A stretch of 64,000 bases of DNA from Mycoplasma sp. OR1901 (lineage in GTDB: Bacteria > Bacillota_I > Bacilli_A > Mycoplasmatales > Metamycoplasmataceae): the NCBI RefSeq assembly GCF_013348745.1, contig NZ_CP054666.1, positions 434,001 to 498,000 on the forward strand. The letters run 5' to 3'. Made by a program: the position numbers and the translations under genes. The notes under the pieces were generated by a model. The model did not search any database, had not been told where the DNA came from, and was given only the letters and a program-made list of their open reading frames with translations. Shown piece by piece: positions 1 to 12,400 of the stretch. Position 1 is the stretch's first letter; every line of letters starts with the position of its first letter.

Positions 1-2
1 AC

Positions 3-1220
3 TTAAATACAAGTGCTCCATCGACAGAATCTAACCAATCAGAAGCTCAACCAACTGAAGGAAACAACGCCCCTAAAGAAACAAAAGAAGCTTATGATGC
101 TAGAGAAGAAAAAGAATACAATGACCGTCGAGAACATTCTTTATTCTATTTCGATAACCCTTATAACACAAGATATAGCTATGATGTTACCGAAATTACC
201 GAAATTAAAAAAGGTGGTGATTCTAATGAAAAACTTATTGCTAAGGTTTGAATTAGCGATAGAAATGATAGATCTAAGAAATTAAGAAGACCTTACGAAA
301 TGGAAATTCATTTATTAGAAAATGATGAAGATCTTAAAAATAACTTCTTAAAAGAAGAGGAAGTTAAAAAAATAAGAACAGAATACTTAAGACTATATAA
401 AGCTTTAGGTATAGATTCAAAAGTTAATTATCTCGATTTAAAAAGTAATAGGCTTTCAAAAGCTTTATTTTCAATGGTTGCTAAAGCTGTTGATTTAAAT
501 AATAGCAAAGACTTTGATGATAAAAGAACTGAAATTAACTCTACAAGTGATGATGCGTTCTATACATCAAACGAATTATGAGGTTATACTTTAAATGAAT
601 TAAGACAATCAAAAGTCAATAACGCTCTTTATTATGAATCAATTTATAATGCTTACGAAGAACAAATTGTTGGTTTTTGAGGAGTCGCAATTAAGGATGA
701 ATCAGAACCTTACCGTGCTCAAATTATTAAAGATTGAGAATCACAAAACTTTAATTTAAATGTTTTAAACGATTTATACAATTTAGTTCGTTATGATTTA
801 TATAAATTAAATTCAACTATTAAAACAAGTTCGTTTAATTTAAATACATGATACGATTCATTTATAGACTCTCTTACAACTCTTGCTAAACATGAAAGAA
901 TTTTAAATGAAATAACAAGAACAAAAGACTTATCAAAACAAGAAGTTGTTGAAGAGTTTAAAAAATATTATAATGAAGCAATTGAAGTATTAGGAAAAGA
1001 ATCAGAAACTAAATCAGACTTTTTAAGAGATTTTGGTATCTTCCTATTATCAATCGGTGCTTTAGGTACACTAATCAATTTAATTGTTTCTTTAATTAAA
1101 TTTAGCAAAAAAACAAAACAAATTAAAAAACTTTATCTACTTATTGGTATTTCATTAGCTATTGTTTTAGTAGCTGGAGCCATCTTATTAAGTGTAGGTT
1201 TAGGAGTGAAAGGAATTTAA
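3..1220 (+). CDS. Membrane protein of F1-like ATPase cluster (5' partial)
   Basis: The reading frame is open from the left edge and ends in TAA one base before the alpha-like gene, so the N-terminus is missing. The visible 405 residues are mostly charged and helical and several TGA codons are read as Trp. Two hydrophobic segments near the C-terminus (about residues 343-365 and 377-402, including LLIGISLAIVLVAGAILLS) should be membrane helices. Position directly upstream of alpha- and beta-like ATPase genes, with the next gene's ribosome site AGGAG inside its last codons, says it belongs to the same operon. Mycoplasma F1-like clusters are known to contain seven genes, including membrane proteins with three and twelve predicted helices; this could be the three-helix one, but that assignment is inference. 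No catalytic motif is visible. Confidence 0.7.
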
Positions 1221-1221
1221 T

Positions 1222-2772
1222 ATGATAAATAATCCAAAAATTACATCAATATTTGATTATATTGTTGAAGTAAATGGTGAATTTCCTTATAAGCAAAGAC
1301 AGTTTTACTCATTAAAGGAAAATTCAGATGTTAAACTTATGTTAATTAGCGCAACAAAAAATAAAGCTTATTTAATCGCTAATACAAAAAATACTGAATT
1401 AAAAATTAATTCAGAAATAGTTCTAGAAAATAACGAAGCAAGTGTTTACACATACTTTTCATACTTTGGAAAAGTTATTGACATTGAAGGGAACGTTGTT
1501 TTACCAACAAAACAAAAGAATTCATTAATTCCATCAGAAGGTCAATCAAGTGCTAAAATCTTTGAATTAGCACACGATCTAATGACAGTTAAAACATTAA
1601 ATGAACAATTATTCACAGGTATTATTCCTATAGATCTTTTAATTCCAATTGGGAAAGGTCAAAGAGAGTTAATTATCGGTGATCGTCAAACAGGTAAAAC
1701 ACACATAGCTTTAAATACAATTATTAACCAAGCAAGAAACGGTGTTAAATGTATTTATGTTGCTATTGGTCAAAAACGTGAAGCTATTTCAAAAATTTAC
1801 AATACTCTTAAAGAAAATCAAGCTTTATCAAACACAATTATTATTGATGCTCCATCAACAAGTGCTTATGAACAATATCTTGCTCCTTACATTGGTATGG
1901 CTCACGCTGAAAACTTATCAAAAACAAATGATGTTTTAATTGTTTTTGACGACTTAACAAAACACGCAAACATTATTCGTGAAATCGCATTATTAACAGA
2001 TAGACCAGTTGGTAAAGAAGCGATGCCTGGAGATACATTCTTCTCACACTCACAATTATTAGAACGTTCAGGTTCATTCAAAGGACGTAAAACAATTACA
2101 GCATTACCTATTTTACAAACAGTTGATGGTGATATTACTTCATTAATTGCGTCAAACATTATTTCTATTACTGATGGACAAGTTGTAACAAGTGCTGATT
2201 TATTCTCACAAGGTATTTTACCTGCTATTAACATCAACTTATCAGTTTCACGTACAGGTTCAAGTGTACAAAGCCGTCAAGTTACAAAAATAGCTGCTGA
2301 AGTTGGTAAAATTTACAAACAATACAAACGTCACTTAAAATTAGCTATGTTAGATTATGATTTCAACAAAGAAACATCATTATTAATCTACAAAGGTAAA
2401 ATGATTGATAAAATGTTCCAACAAAGAGGATTTACACTATACAAACAAGAATTAATTCTATTTACATCAAAATTAGTTTCATGAACAATTCTTAAAGGTG
2501 TTAACAACGAAGATTTAGCTATGAAATTCTTAAACAAATTCATAGTAGAAAACCAACAAGCCAAAGAAAATTACACAAGAATTATTAACGGAGCAAGCTA
2601 CGATGATAATTTAGTTAAATCATTTTTCGCAAGTGCATTAAAACAATTTTCAGATTACAATCAATTAGATTGAGACATTGATAATGAGTATGATTTTGTC
2701 GGATTAGATGAATCATATTTAGAAAAAGTTTCAAAAGAACTGAATCTAAAAGAAACTAATGGAGGTAAATAA
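1222..2772 (+). CDS. F1-like ATPase alpha-like subunit
   Basis: This 516-aa protein is the non-catalytic alpha-type subunit of an F1-like ATPase. The Walker A loop GDRQTGKT lies at residues 153-160. The Walker B region VLIVFDDLTKHA follows, and the alpha signature SVSRTGSSVQ carries Arg344, the position of the arginine finger that reaches into the neighbouring catalytic site. Length matches ordinary AtpA (about 500-520 aa), but the N-terminal barrel is poorly conserved, as described for Type 2/Type 3 F1-like clusters of mycoplasmas. The ATG follows AGGAG at 1202. TGA codons in the C-terminal part encode Trp, so the frame runs through to TAA. The stop overlaps the beta-like start (TAATG), which implies translational coupling. 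It is not the housekeeping AtpA: no delta, b, c or a subunit genes are next to it. Confidence 0.88.
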
Positions 2773-4151
2773 TGTTAGGTAAAATTTTAAATTTATGATC
2801 AGATATTATTGAGATTCAATTTGACAAAGAAAACTTACCAAAAGTTAATACTCTATTAACTTTACACAATGGAAAAACATATTTATTAGTAAAAAGGGTT
2901 TTAAATGATACTACTGTTAGAGCTATTATTATTTATGCATCTGACGAAGTTTCAATTAATGACACAGTAGTTAATACTGGTAAAAGTTTCTATGTACCAG
3001 TTGGTAAAGGTTCAAGAAACAATATTTATTCATTCCGTGGTGAACCTCTTTTAGAAGGAAGAAATACAAAACCATTATATGTTGAAATGAACTCAACAAT
3101 CAATAATGATAGATATTTAGCAAGCGAAATTACACTTGTTGAAACAGGGATTAAAGCAATCGACTTCTTTATCCCTATTATCAAAGGTTATAAATTAGGT
3201 ATCTTTGGTGGAGCTGGAGTTGGTAAAACAGTTTTAATGAAAGAAATTATTTTCAACGTTAACCGTGAAAATAAAAACACATCTAACATTTTCATCGGTT
3301 CAGGAGAACGTTCAAGAGAAGCGATTGAATTATTCAATGAATTAGAACAATCTAAATTAATGGATAAATCAGTTATGTATATCTCAAAAATGAACGAATC
3401 ACCTGGAGCTCGTATGTCAATTGTTCCAATTGGTGTAACTGCTGCTGAATACTTAAGAGATAAAGAAAAAGAAGATGTTTTATTATTCATCGATAACATT
3501 TATCGTTTTGTGCAAGCTGAAAACGAAACAAGTGCTACATTAGGTAAAAAACCATCTGTAGGTGGTTACCAATCAACACTTGATAGTGACGTTGCTAATA
3601 TTGAAGATCGTCTTTACAGAAACGCTAATGGTGCGATTACATCATTCCAAACAATGTTCTTACCAATGGATGACTTATCAGATCCATCTGCTGTTGCGGT
3701 ATTCAACCACCTTGACGGAAGTTTAGTTTTATCAAGAGCACAATCAGCTAAAAACATTTTCCCTGCTTTTGATCCACTTGCATCAAACTCAAACTCTGTT
3801 GATGAAAAAATTATTGGTAAAAAACATTTTGAAGCAATCAGAAGAGCAAAAAGTATTTTAAAAGCATACAAAGACTTAGAAGATGTTATTCTTATTCTTG
3901 GATTTGATGAACTTGATGAAGAAAGTAAAATCATTGTTAAAAAAGCTTTACAACTTGAAAACTTCTTTACACAAAACTTCTTCATGACAGAACACTTTAC
4001 AAAAGCACCTGGTCAATATGTTAAATTAGAAGACACAGTTGAAAGTGTTATTAGAATTTTAGATGGAAAATACATCAAACAATCACCAGAAATATTCCAA
4101 TATGTAGGTGATAACTTAAATATTCCAACTGACGAAGAGTTAGGTTTATAA
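2772..4151 (+). CDS. F1-like ATPase beta-like catalytic subunit
   Basis: This 459-aa protein is the catalytic, ATP-hydrolysing beta-type partner. The P-loop GGAGVGKT is at residues 146-153, followed by the catalytic GSGERSREA segment (GERTREG in ordinary AtpD). The TAAEYLRD helix and the Walker B strand LLFIDNIYRF are the beta hallmarks. The start ATG overlaps the alpha stop and is preceded by GGAGGT. It matches ordinary AtpD in length and most motifs. In Mycoplasma mycoides a cluster of this kind gives a major membrane ATPase activity, and M. mobile uses related proteins in gliding. Which job applies here cannot be read from the sequence. It is the last gene of the operon, ending in a strong hairpin. 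Confidence 0.9.
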
Positions 4152-4157
4152 TTAATT

Positions 4158-4187
4158 AAAACTCACTTTTACAGGTGAGTTTTATTA
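4158..4187 (+). terminator. Terminator of F1-like ATPase operon
   Basis: AAAACTCAC (4158-4166) pairs with GTGAGTTTT (4175-4183) around an 8-base loop, six bases after the beta-like stop. The 3' arm ends in a T-rich run. Confidence 0.8.
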
Positions 4188-4279
4188 TTCACTTTTTGTA
4201 ATAAAACTAAAAAAGTGCATTTTTTATATAAAAATGCTCTAAATATTAACTTTTTAAATATAAATTAAATTTATAGTGA

Positions 4280-4285
4280 TATAAT
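4280..4285 (+). promoter_or_regulatory. -10 box of the 41-aa gene
   Basis: TATAAT lies 39 bases upstream of the small gene's ATG, beyond the previous terminator, so the gene has its own promoter. No clear -35 is visible, which is usual for mycoplasmas. Confidence 0.6.
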
Positions 4286-4324
4286 AATATAAGAATAATT
4301 ATTCAATATCATTATGGAGGAATT

Positions 4325-4450
4325 ATGTTAGACCCAAAAGTAAAATTAGATCCATCATTTTTAGATGAACTTAAAAAAACAACTAAAGCATATAGCAATT
4401 CATTATCTATAGGTATTAGAACTAATATCGAAAAAGAAAATAAAAAATAA
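4325..4450 (+). CDS. Small 41-aa protein, function unknown
   Basis: A 41-residue frame starting MLDPKVKLDPSFLDELKK and ending in TAA. I do not recognise it. Support for it being a real gene is contextual: a TATAAT box upstream, a strong GGAGG ribosome site six bases before the ATG, and a good hairpin terminator 15 bases after the stop. The peptide is hydrophilic and charged (many Lys/Glu/Asp), with no signal peptide, no membrane helix and no Cys. It sits alone between the F1-like ATPase operon and the surface glycosidase operon. It could be a small regulator or a partner of a larger complex; nothing in the sequence decides this. Confidence 0.7.
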   Translation: MLDPKVKLDPSFLDELKKTTKAYSNSLSIGIRTNIEKENKK

Positions 4451-4465
4451 AATTTTATTAATAAT

Positions 4466-4503
4466 AACACAAGTTAGATTTAAGTGTCTACTTGTGTTTT
4501 TTT
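4466..4503 (+). terminator. Terminator of the 41-aa gene
   Basis: AACACAAGT (4466-4474) pairs perfectly with ACTTGTGTT (4490-4498), followed by a T run. Confidence 0.8.
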
Positions 4504-4689
4504 ATGTTTTAATACCTCTTAAATTAATTATTTAGTTGCCTTTGTACATTGAATATTTAATTCTAAAACATTTATTTAAATATTTTTTTAAGTTATTAAG
4601 CATTAAAAAAAGAAATATTTTATGCATAAAAGCTTTCTTAGCTTCCAGATATGTAAAATTTAAAGTGTATAAATGGATACTCATGTACA

Positions 4690-4695
4690 TATAAT
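4690..4695 (+). promoter_or_regulatory. -10 box of the glycosidase operon
   Basis: TATAAT 15 bases before the GH84 start, with the ribosome site AGAGGT between. The untranslated leader would be very short. No other promoter-like site is obvious between here and 18.1 kb, which fits one transcript for the three genes. Confidence 0.5.
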
Positions 4696-4710
4696 AATTA
4701 GAGGTAAAAT

Positions 4711-7700
4711 ATGAAAATAAATAAAAAATTCTTAAATACCGTAGCTATTTTGGGGTCAAGCGCAACTTTACTTAGTGTTGTTTCACTTAACAATAGTAAG
4801 CCGCCAGTTGAGTCTGAAGCCGAAAATGAAAAACAGAATGTTAACGACTTAGAAAATGAAGTTTCTAAAATTGAATACACAATCAATCCTAATCCTCACA
4901 ACATAAAATATTTAGATAGCTTAAGTTTGATTAGTTCAAATTATTCATTAATTCGTAGTAATAAAGTTACTTTTGATAAATATTTAGATGCTCATATTAA
5001 ATCAGTTTTATCTATTAAATCAAATTTAGTGGAAACAGAAGTTAATTTAGAACAAACAACTGATTCTACTCAAGTTTTAGTTGGGATTAAAGGTTCTGAT
5101 GACTCAGTAACTAAATATATTGAATCAAATTATTGAGCTGAAATCGACAATGATTTTGAAAAATTTGATGCCTATTCTTTAATTGTTAAAGAAAATAAAA
5201 TTGTTGTTATGGCAAAGGATAAAGAAGGTGCATTTGCAGCTTTCAATACTTTAAGTTGAATATTAGAACAAACAAATGGTAAATTGATTAGAGATTTAGT
5301 TATTAATGATTATGCAGATACAAAAATACGTGGTTTTATAGAGGGTTATTACGGAGTTCCTTGAAGTTGAGATGATAGAAGCTCTATGATGACTCTAGCA
5401 GGTAAATACAAAGCTAATTCATACATATTTGCACCAAAAGATGATCCATATCATAGTGTTAAATGAGATGAATTATATCCAGCAGACGAAATTGAAAAAA
5501 TGAAAAAAACAGTTGAAGCTGGACATTATGCAGGTGTTGAATTTACTTGAACAGTTCACCCATGAATAAATAAAACTCACGCAATTGATTTACAAAATGA
5601 TTATGATGGTGAAGTCGCTAAATTAAAAGCTAAATTTAAACAAATGTATGATGAAGTTGGTATTAGGCAATTTGGTTTATTAGCGGATGATATTGATGGT
5701 CAACCTTTCCAATTAGTTAAAAAATTAATTGAAGACTTGGTTGCTTGAGGTTCAGAAGATGGTAGAGAAGTAAAAGGATTTGTTTTTGTTCCTACAAAAT
5801 ACGAAGGAATGAGAGATTCATGATCTGGAACAGTTGCTGATTTACAAAAATATCAAACTCAGTTACCTGATAATTCAAAAGTTTGAATTGTTTATACAGG
5901 TGCAAATGTTTTTGGAAGTGTTGAACCTGGATCAGTTAATTGATGAGCTAACACATCTGGTACAAATCGTGCTCCGTTATTCTGATTAAACTGACCTGTT
6001 AATGATCCTGATTATACAGCACTAAACTTAGGACCTGGAACAATGTTAAATAGTAATGTTGATCCAAATAAATTAGTGGGTGTTGTAACAAATCCAATGC
6101 AAGAAGGTGAATTATCTAAAATTGCAATTAGTGCTATAAGTTCATATACATGAAATATTAAAGGATTTGATGCTTGAAAAGAATGAAAAGAATCATTTTA
6201 TAAAATAGCACCTGAAGCACCTTGAGCACTAATGAAATTAGCATCACATATGACTTCTACTTCTAAAGATGGAAAACGTTGAGGTGTTAATATTGACGAT
6301 GAATCTAAAGAAATTAGACCTGCAATTAATTCAATAAAAAATTCATTAAATTCTAATGGTGAATTAAACGAATCTGATAAAAAAGATTTATTAACCGAAA
6401 TGGATGCAATCATTGAAGCTTATGAAGAGTTTATGAGTTACTCAAATAACCAAAAAATGAAACAAGAAATTGAATTATTTGGTTTATCATTATCAAAAAT
6501 TGCCGAAACAATTAAATATGGTTTAATGTCAATGGAATTATTAGAAAAATTAAATTCATATGATAATGATATTAGATTAAAACAAGCTAAATTATTTGAA
6601 GCTTATGAATACGCTGATCGTGCTAGAGAATCATTTAACTATGCTAAACATTTAATAAGAAGCGATTTAAAAGAAGGTGCTAAGCCAAGGGATAAAGAAA
6701 AAATAGTTAGACCAGGAAATCAATACTTAGAACCACTTGCAAAATTAATTTTAAGTAAAATAAACGCTATTAAATCAGAATCTGGAAATATCAAAAAAGG
6801 TAATTTATATGTTTCTGAACAAATAAATAATTCTATTTCTAATCCTGAATTATATGTTCAAACTTCTGAAAACCAAAACGCTAATGCTGACATAATTTCA
6901 AACATCGAAGAAAATGATAGTGAAAATTTAGGGGCAGCTTACATCGGTGCTTCTAAAATACAATATTTAAATCTTAAAGATGAAGCAAAAAGAACAATAA
7001 CACTTAAACCAGGTAAATACATAGGTTTTGATCTTAATAATGTTTCTAATATTACTGGATTTAATTTAGTTTTAGATGGAAAAGATAAAGATAGTAAATC
7101 TCTTAAAAAATATTACTCAACAACTTTTGATAAAATCAACTCAGTTCCAAGTGAAGTAACTGAAGATAAATCATTTATAGCAAGATATATCATTTTATTT
7201 AACGATTCAGAACAAGATTTAGAATTTAGTGTTAATAACTTTGAAGTTACAAGAACTTCTCATATTGAACAAGTTACTAAAGGTGATAAAAAAGAAAAAG
7301 TGGAAAAAGTAAGTAATTATAGAGTTCACTCACAAGACTACAATGAAGAAATGAACTCATATAAATACTTATTTGAAGATTCTGACTTCTTATTTGTTTC
7401 GCATTCTAACGAAGGTGAATTAGTGATTGAAAGTGAGTCAAGCGAAAATACTTTATTTAATGAATTCTATATTAAACAAGATCCTACTCATATTTCGCAT
7501 GCTTTAGTATATGTAACAACATATGATACAAATACTAGAATGATGAAAAATAAAAAGATGGGTAATCTAAATAAAGCTGATAATTTCTTTAGAGCGCCTT
7601 TAGACAAAAACGAAATTGTTCTTAAATTAAACATTAAATACCAAAATGCAAAATTACACCTTGATAAAATTGATGTTTTAAGTAATTTTGATGCAATTGA

Positions 7701-9438
7701 TTTAACAGAATTAAGAACATCATTAGAAGAGTTAAAAGAAGTACATAAAAACCGTACAAACATCACATTCAAATCAAACGAAAAAATTGAAAGAGAAATT
7801 GCTGAAGCTGAACAATTATTAGCTAACCAATTAGGTTACTCACAAATCGAAATCAATAGACTAAGAAATAAACTTATAAAATCTAAATATATTTATGACA
7901 AGAAAGCAAGTGTAGATAACACAAACACTTTAAATAATCTTGTTAAAGAATTAGAAAAATATAGTCGTGAAGACTTAATTAAGAGATCATTTAATGAAGT
8001 TAATAATAAATTACTAACATTAAAAACACTAAAAAGTATTGAAAACGATACACTAACAAACAACGAAACTTTAAGTTGAATAGAAAAAATAAGTGAATTA
8101 AAATCTAAACTAGTTTTTGATAAAACACAGTTAGATACTTATTTAAACTTATACAATTCAAGAAAAGACTTATTAGAAATATCAACAAGTGATGATTATC
8201 AGGAAGATACATTTAATAAATTAACTGAATTAGTAAACGGATTAGACAAATACTATGATGGTTCAAAAGCAACATTTTCAAATAAAGATTTATCAGTTTT
8301 AGGAGATAAACTTTCTAAATTGAGTTTAGAGCCAACAGAAGCAAGTGAAATTATTGATAGATCACATTTAAATGATGAAATAAAACTTCTAGAAAAAGCA
8401 CTTAAATTAATTGACCAAAATAATATCCTTAATTCAAATACAAAAACAGAACAACAATTATTAAATGTAACAGCTAAAAATATTGAATTATACTCAAAAA
8501 ATGCTTTAGAAAAAAGGATTTCACAAATTAAACAAATTGGTTCAAAATACTTTAAACAAATATCTAAAATAGTTAAGGTTCAATTAGATAAATTTAACGA
8601 TAAATTAAGTTTAGTTAAACCTTCAAGTAAATATCAAAATTCAGAATTATTACAAGAATTTATAAAATCGTTAGAATCTTCAATTAGTAATTTAAAAGCT
8701 AATAAAGATGATTTAAGACTTGACACTTATTTAGAAGATTATTTATCAATTAAAAATACTTTTGATAATCAATTTAATAAATTATTAAACGACGTTACAT
8801 CAGCATTATATATAAAAAACTTATATGACATTGAAGATGTACAAGAAGATATTATTGTTCAATGAAAATTAGCACTTAAACAAGAGGCAGAAGAGTTATT
8901 AAATCAAAAATTAGATAAATTTGATTCAAAAACATATTCAGAAAAAGTTGAACAATTATACGAAAAATCAAGACGTTTAGAAGAATTAGAAACTAAAAAA
9001 GATTCATTAAATAAAATGTATGAAGATTTCTTAGCTAAAAAAGAAGTTCTAAAAGAATTATTAGAAAATTCAAAAACTAAGGAACAAAAACAAAACAAAT
9101 CATACGAAATTTACGCTTCAACAACAAAATTAGTTAAAAATATCGAAAACTCTTTAAAACAAAATCCACAAGATAAAGAAGAGTTTACTAAATTATTAGA
9201 TCAAACAAACGAATTAATTGATATTGCACATAAATATTCATTGATTGAATCTAACATAGATACTAAAACAACTGTATCAGATGTAGTTGTAAATAAAGAA
9301 CAAGAAAAACCTCAAATAAAAGAAAAAAATAATACTTCAAACTCATTAGTTCTATTGGTTATATTAAATTCAATAGCAACATTTGGTATGTTCATTTATT
9401 TTATATTCAAAAAATTCAAAAAGAGTAAAAATAATTAA
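4711..9438 (+). CDS. GH84 beta-N-acetylglucosaminidase (hyaluronidase/NagJ type), surface anchored
   Basis: A 1575-aa secreted enzyme of family GH84, which removes terminal beta-linked N-acetylglucosamine or cuts hyaluronan. It has a signal peptide without a lipobox Cys (residues 1-29). A GH20b/GH84-type N-terminal domain covers about 45-205. The TIM barrel begins with RGFIEGYYGVPWSWDDR at about 209, and the catalytic pair is Asp326-Asp327 in LLADDIDG, the two acids used for substrate-assisted catalysis. Behind the barrel are a helical domain, beta-rich modules (about 730-1000), long FIVAR-like coiled-coil stretches, and a C-terminal membrane helix (about 1544-1565) with a Lys-rich tail. It is therefore anchored at the C-terminus, unlike the lipoproteins that follow. 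More than a dozen TGA codons encode Trp. The next gene starts eight bases after the stop. Exact substrate is not decided by the sequence. Confidence 0.88.
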
Positions 9439-9446
9439 GGAGAATC

Positions 9447-12400
9447 ATGAAAAAATATAAATCATTAATTATATTAGGTTCATTAGTAAGTTTCGCTTCT
9501 ATTGCAACTGTTGTTTCTTGTTTTGGACAAAATGGTAATAAATCAACAGATAAAAATGATGAACAAGAATCAAAAGATTCAAAACAGAATAAAGAAACAG
9601 AAAGTAAAAATGTAGATTTTATTAATGAATTCTTAAAAAATAAATCTATTTCAGATTTTACTGAAATTAGTAAAAAACCTGAAATATTATCAGAGCTAAA
9701 AGATGTTAATTTAAACTTTAATAATGTTGAAATTGTAAATTATGATTATGTAAATAATAAAGTAACTGCTAAATTCACATTTGAAGATTTATTATCTAAA
9801 AAAACATTTGATTTTGGCGGTGAAATTAGCGGTTTTAAAGATATTAATTTTGATAATGAAATTCAAGATTTAGAACAAAAAGATGATATTAAAGCTGATA
9901 AAAATGACCAAAGAGTTATTAATATAAATAGTAATTGAAAATTTGCTAAAACATCTGATGTTGATTCTGTTGATGTTAAAAAAACAAATTTTGATGACTC
10001 ACAAATGTTAAGTGTTAATTTACCTCATGACTGATCAATTTATAATGATTTTAGTCCTAATATTTCAAATGAATGAGGTGCGTTAGAAGGTGGAACTGCT
10101 TGATATCGTAAAGAATTAGAAGTAAAACCAGAATGGAAAGATAAAGAAATTGAAATTCATTTTGGTGGTGTTTACATGGAATCAGAAGTGTATGTAAACG
10201 GCCAATACATCAGTACTTATCCAGCAGGATATCAAGAATTTAATTACAATATAGGTAAATATTTAGACTATTCTAAAGGTGCAAAAAATGTTGTGACAGT
10301 TAAAGTTACAAATAAATCAGCATCTTCAAGATGATATTCAGGTTCAGGTATTTATAGAGATGTTGTTTTAAAAGTGACAGATAAACTACATTTAAATACA
10401 TATGGAACACAAATTATTAATAATGATTTTGATGTAAATAATTTATCAAATGTTACAAGTAAAGCTATTTACACAATATCAAATGATGACTCAAAAACTA
10501 GAACATTTTCAATTAAAAAAACAGTTTATAAATTCGGCGATGATAAAACAGAATTATTTAGTAATATAACTGAAAACATTGATATTAATCCAAATACTTC
10601 ATTAAGTGTTGAAACAGAATTTAATGTTAATAATGTTGAATTATGAGATGTTAAAAACCCTAATTTATACGTATTAAAAACAGAACTAATTGAAAATGTT
10701 GGAGGAAAAGAAGTTGTTGTTGATCAAGAAACACAAAGATATGGATATAGAAAAATTGACTGAACTTCAAATGATGGATTTAGTTTAAACGGAAAATGAT
10801 TAAAATTCCACGGTGTTTCTATGCACCATGATCAAGGTGCTTTAGGTGCTGTAGCAAATTACGATGCTATATACCGTCAAATGAGAATTATGAAAGAAAT
10901 GGGAGTTAATGCCATTCGTTCAACTCACAACCCAGCTGATCAAAAATTAGTTCAAATCGCGGAAGAATTAGGATTACTATTTATTGATGAAGCATTTGAT
11001 ACTTGATACGGTGGTAAAAAGACAAACGATTACCACAGGTTCTTTGAGCAACAAGCATTACACCCAGATGCAAAACAAGGTGAAACATGAGCAGAATTTG
11101 ACGTTAAACAAATGGTTCGTTCAAAAATAAATTCTCCTGCAATTATTATGTGATCAATAGGTAACGAAATTGCTGAAGGAACACAAAGTAAAGGTGTAAC
11201 TGTCGCTTCTAACTTAGTTAAATGAATTAAAGAAGTTGACAAAACTAGATATGTTACATGAGGTTCAGATAGATATCGTTATGGAAATGGACAAGATGCT
11301 AATATTGCAGCAGCTTCTAATAAATTGGACGTAGTAGGAATGAACTATTCAGAAGCTAATGCTCCGACATTACATAATATACACCCTAATTGAAAAATAT
11401 ATGGTTCAGAAACTTCATCAGCTGTTCGTTCACGTGGTGTTTGATACGCTCCAAATAGTTATGATAACGAAACACATTCTAACGGATACTATGGTAAACA
11501 ACAATCAGACTACGGAAACAATAGGGTTGGTTGAGGTAAAACAGCAACAGAATCATGAAAATTTGATAGAGATAACAAATGATATGCTGGTCAATTTATA
11601 TGAACCGGATTCGACTATATTGGTGAACCAACACCATGATGAGGACAAACTGGTAATGATAAACCTAAATCATCATACTTTGGTATTGTAGATACAGCTG
11701 GATTCCCTAAAAATGATTATTACTTATATCAATCACAATGACTTGATGTAAAAGAACATCCGATGGTAAAAATTGCACCGCATCTAAACTTTGATAAAGA
11801 ACAAATGAGAGGTTTAGTAATAAACCAAGATGGAACTTTAGATTTAAGAGTTTATTCAAACGCTAAAAAAGTAGTTTTAAAAGCTGATGGTAAAGAAATT
11901 GCAACTAAAGAATTCCAAACACTACAAACAAATTATACAGATGAAAAAGGTAATCCGGTTAGTTATCAACAAGGTGCAAATGCTAATGAATTATATTTAA
12001 AATTCCCTATTAAATATGATGAATTTAAAAACAAAGTAATTACTGCAGAAGCTTATGATTCTGAAAATAATTTAGTTGCAACAGACACAATACAAAAAGC
12101 ATCAACCCCTGTTAGAATCCAATTAAAACCAGAGAAAAATATTATTTTAGCTAATGGTGATTCATTATCATATGTTCAAGTAACAATTGTAGATGAAAAT
12201 GGTATTGAAGATCCTAATGCTAACAATTTAATTAATTTCACAATCGAAGGTCAAGGTGAAATAGTTGGGGTTGATAATGGTAATGCTTTAAGTCGTGAAA
12301 GATACAAAGCATATGCTGATGGAACTTGAAAGAGACAATTATTTAATGGTAAAGCACTTGTTATTGTTAAGTCAACAAATAAAGCAGGTGAAATCACATT

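Noticed and set aside
1902-3985. Minus-strand frames across the F1-like alpha and beta genes
   Set aside because: They are shadows of well-conserved plus-strand genes, with no ribosome site or family similarity.
1222-4151. Ordinary F1F0 ATP synthase operon
   Set aside because: Gene order, the membrane protein upstream and the divergent N-termini do not match; no a, b, c, delta, gamma or epsilon gene is next to these subunits in the window.
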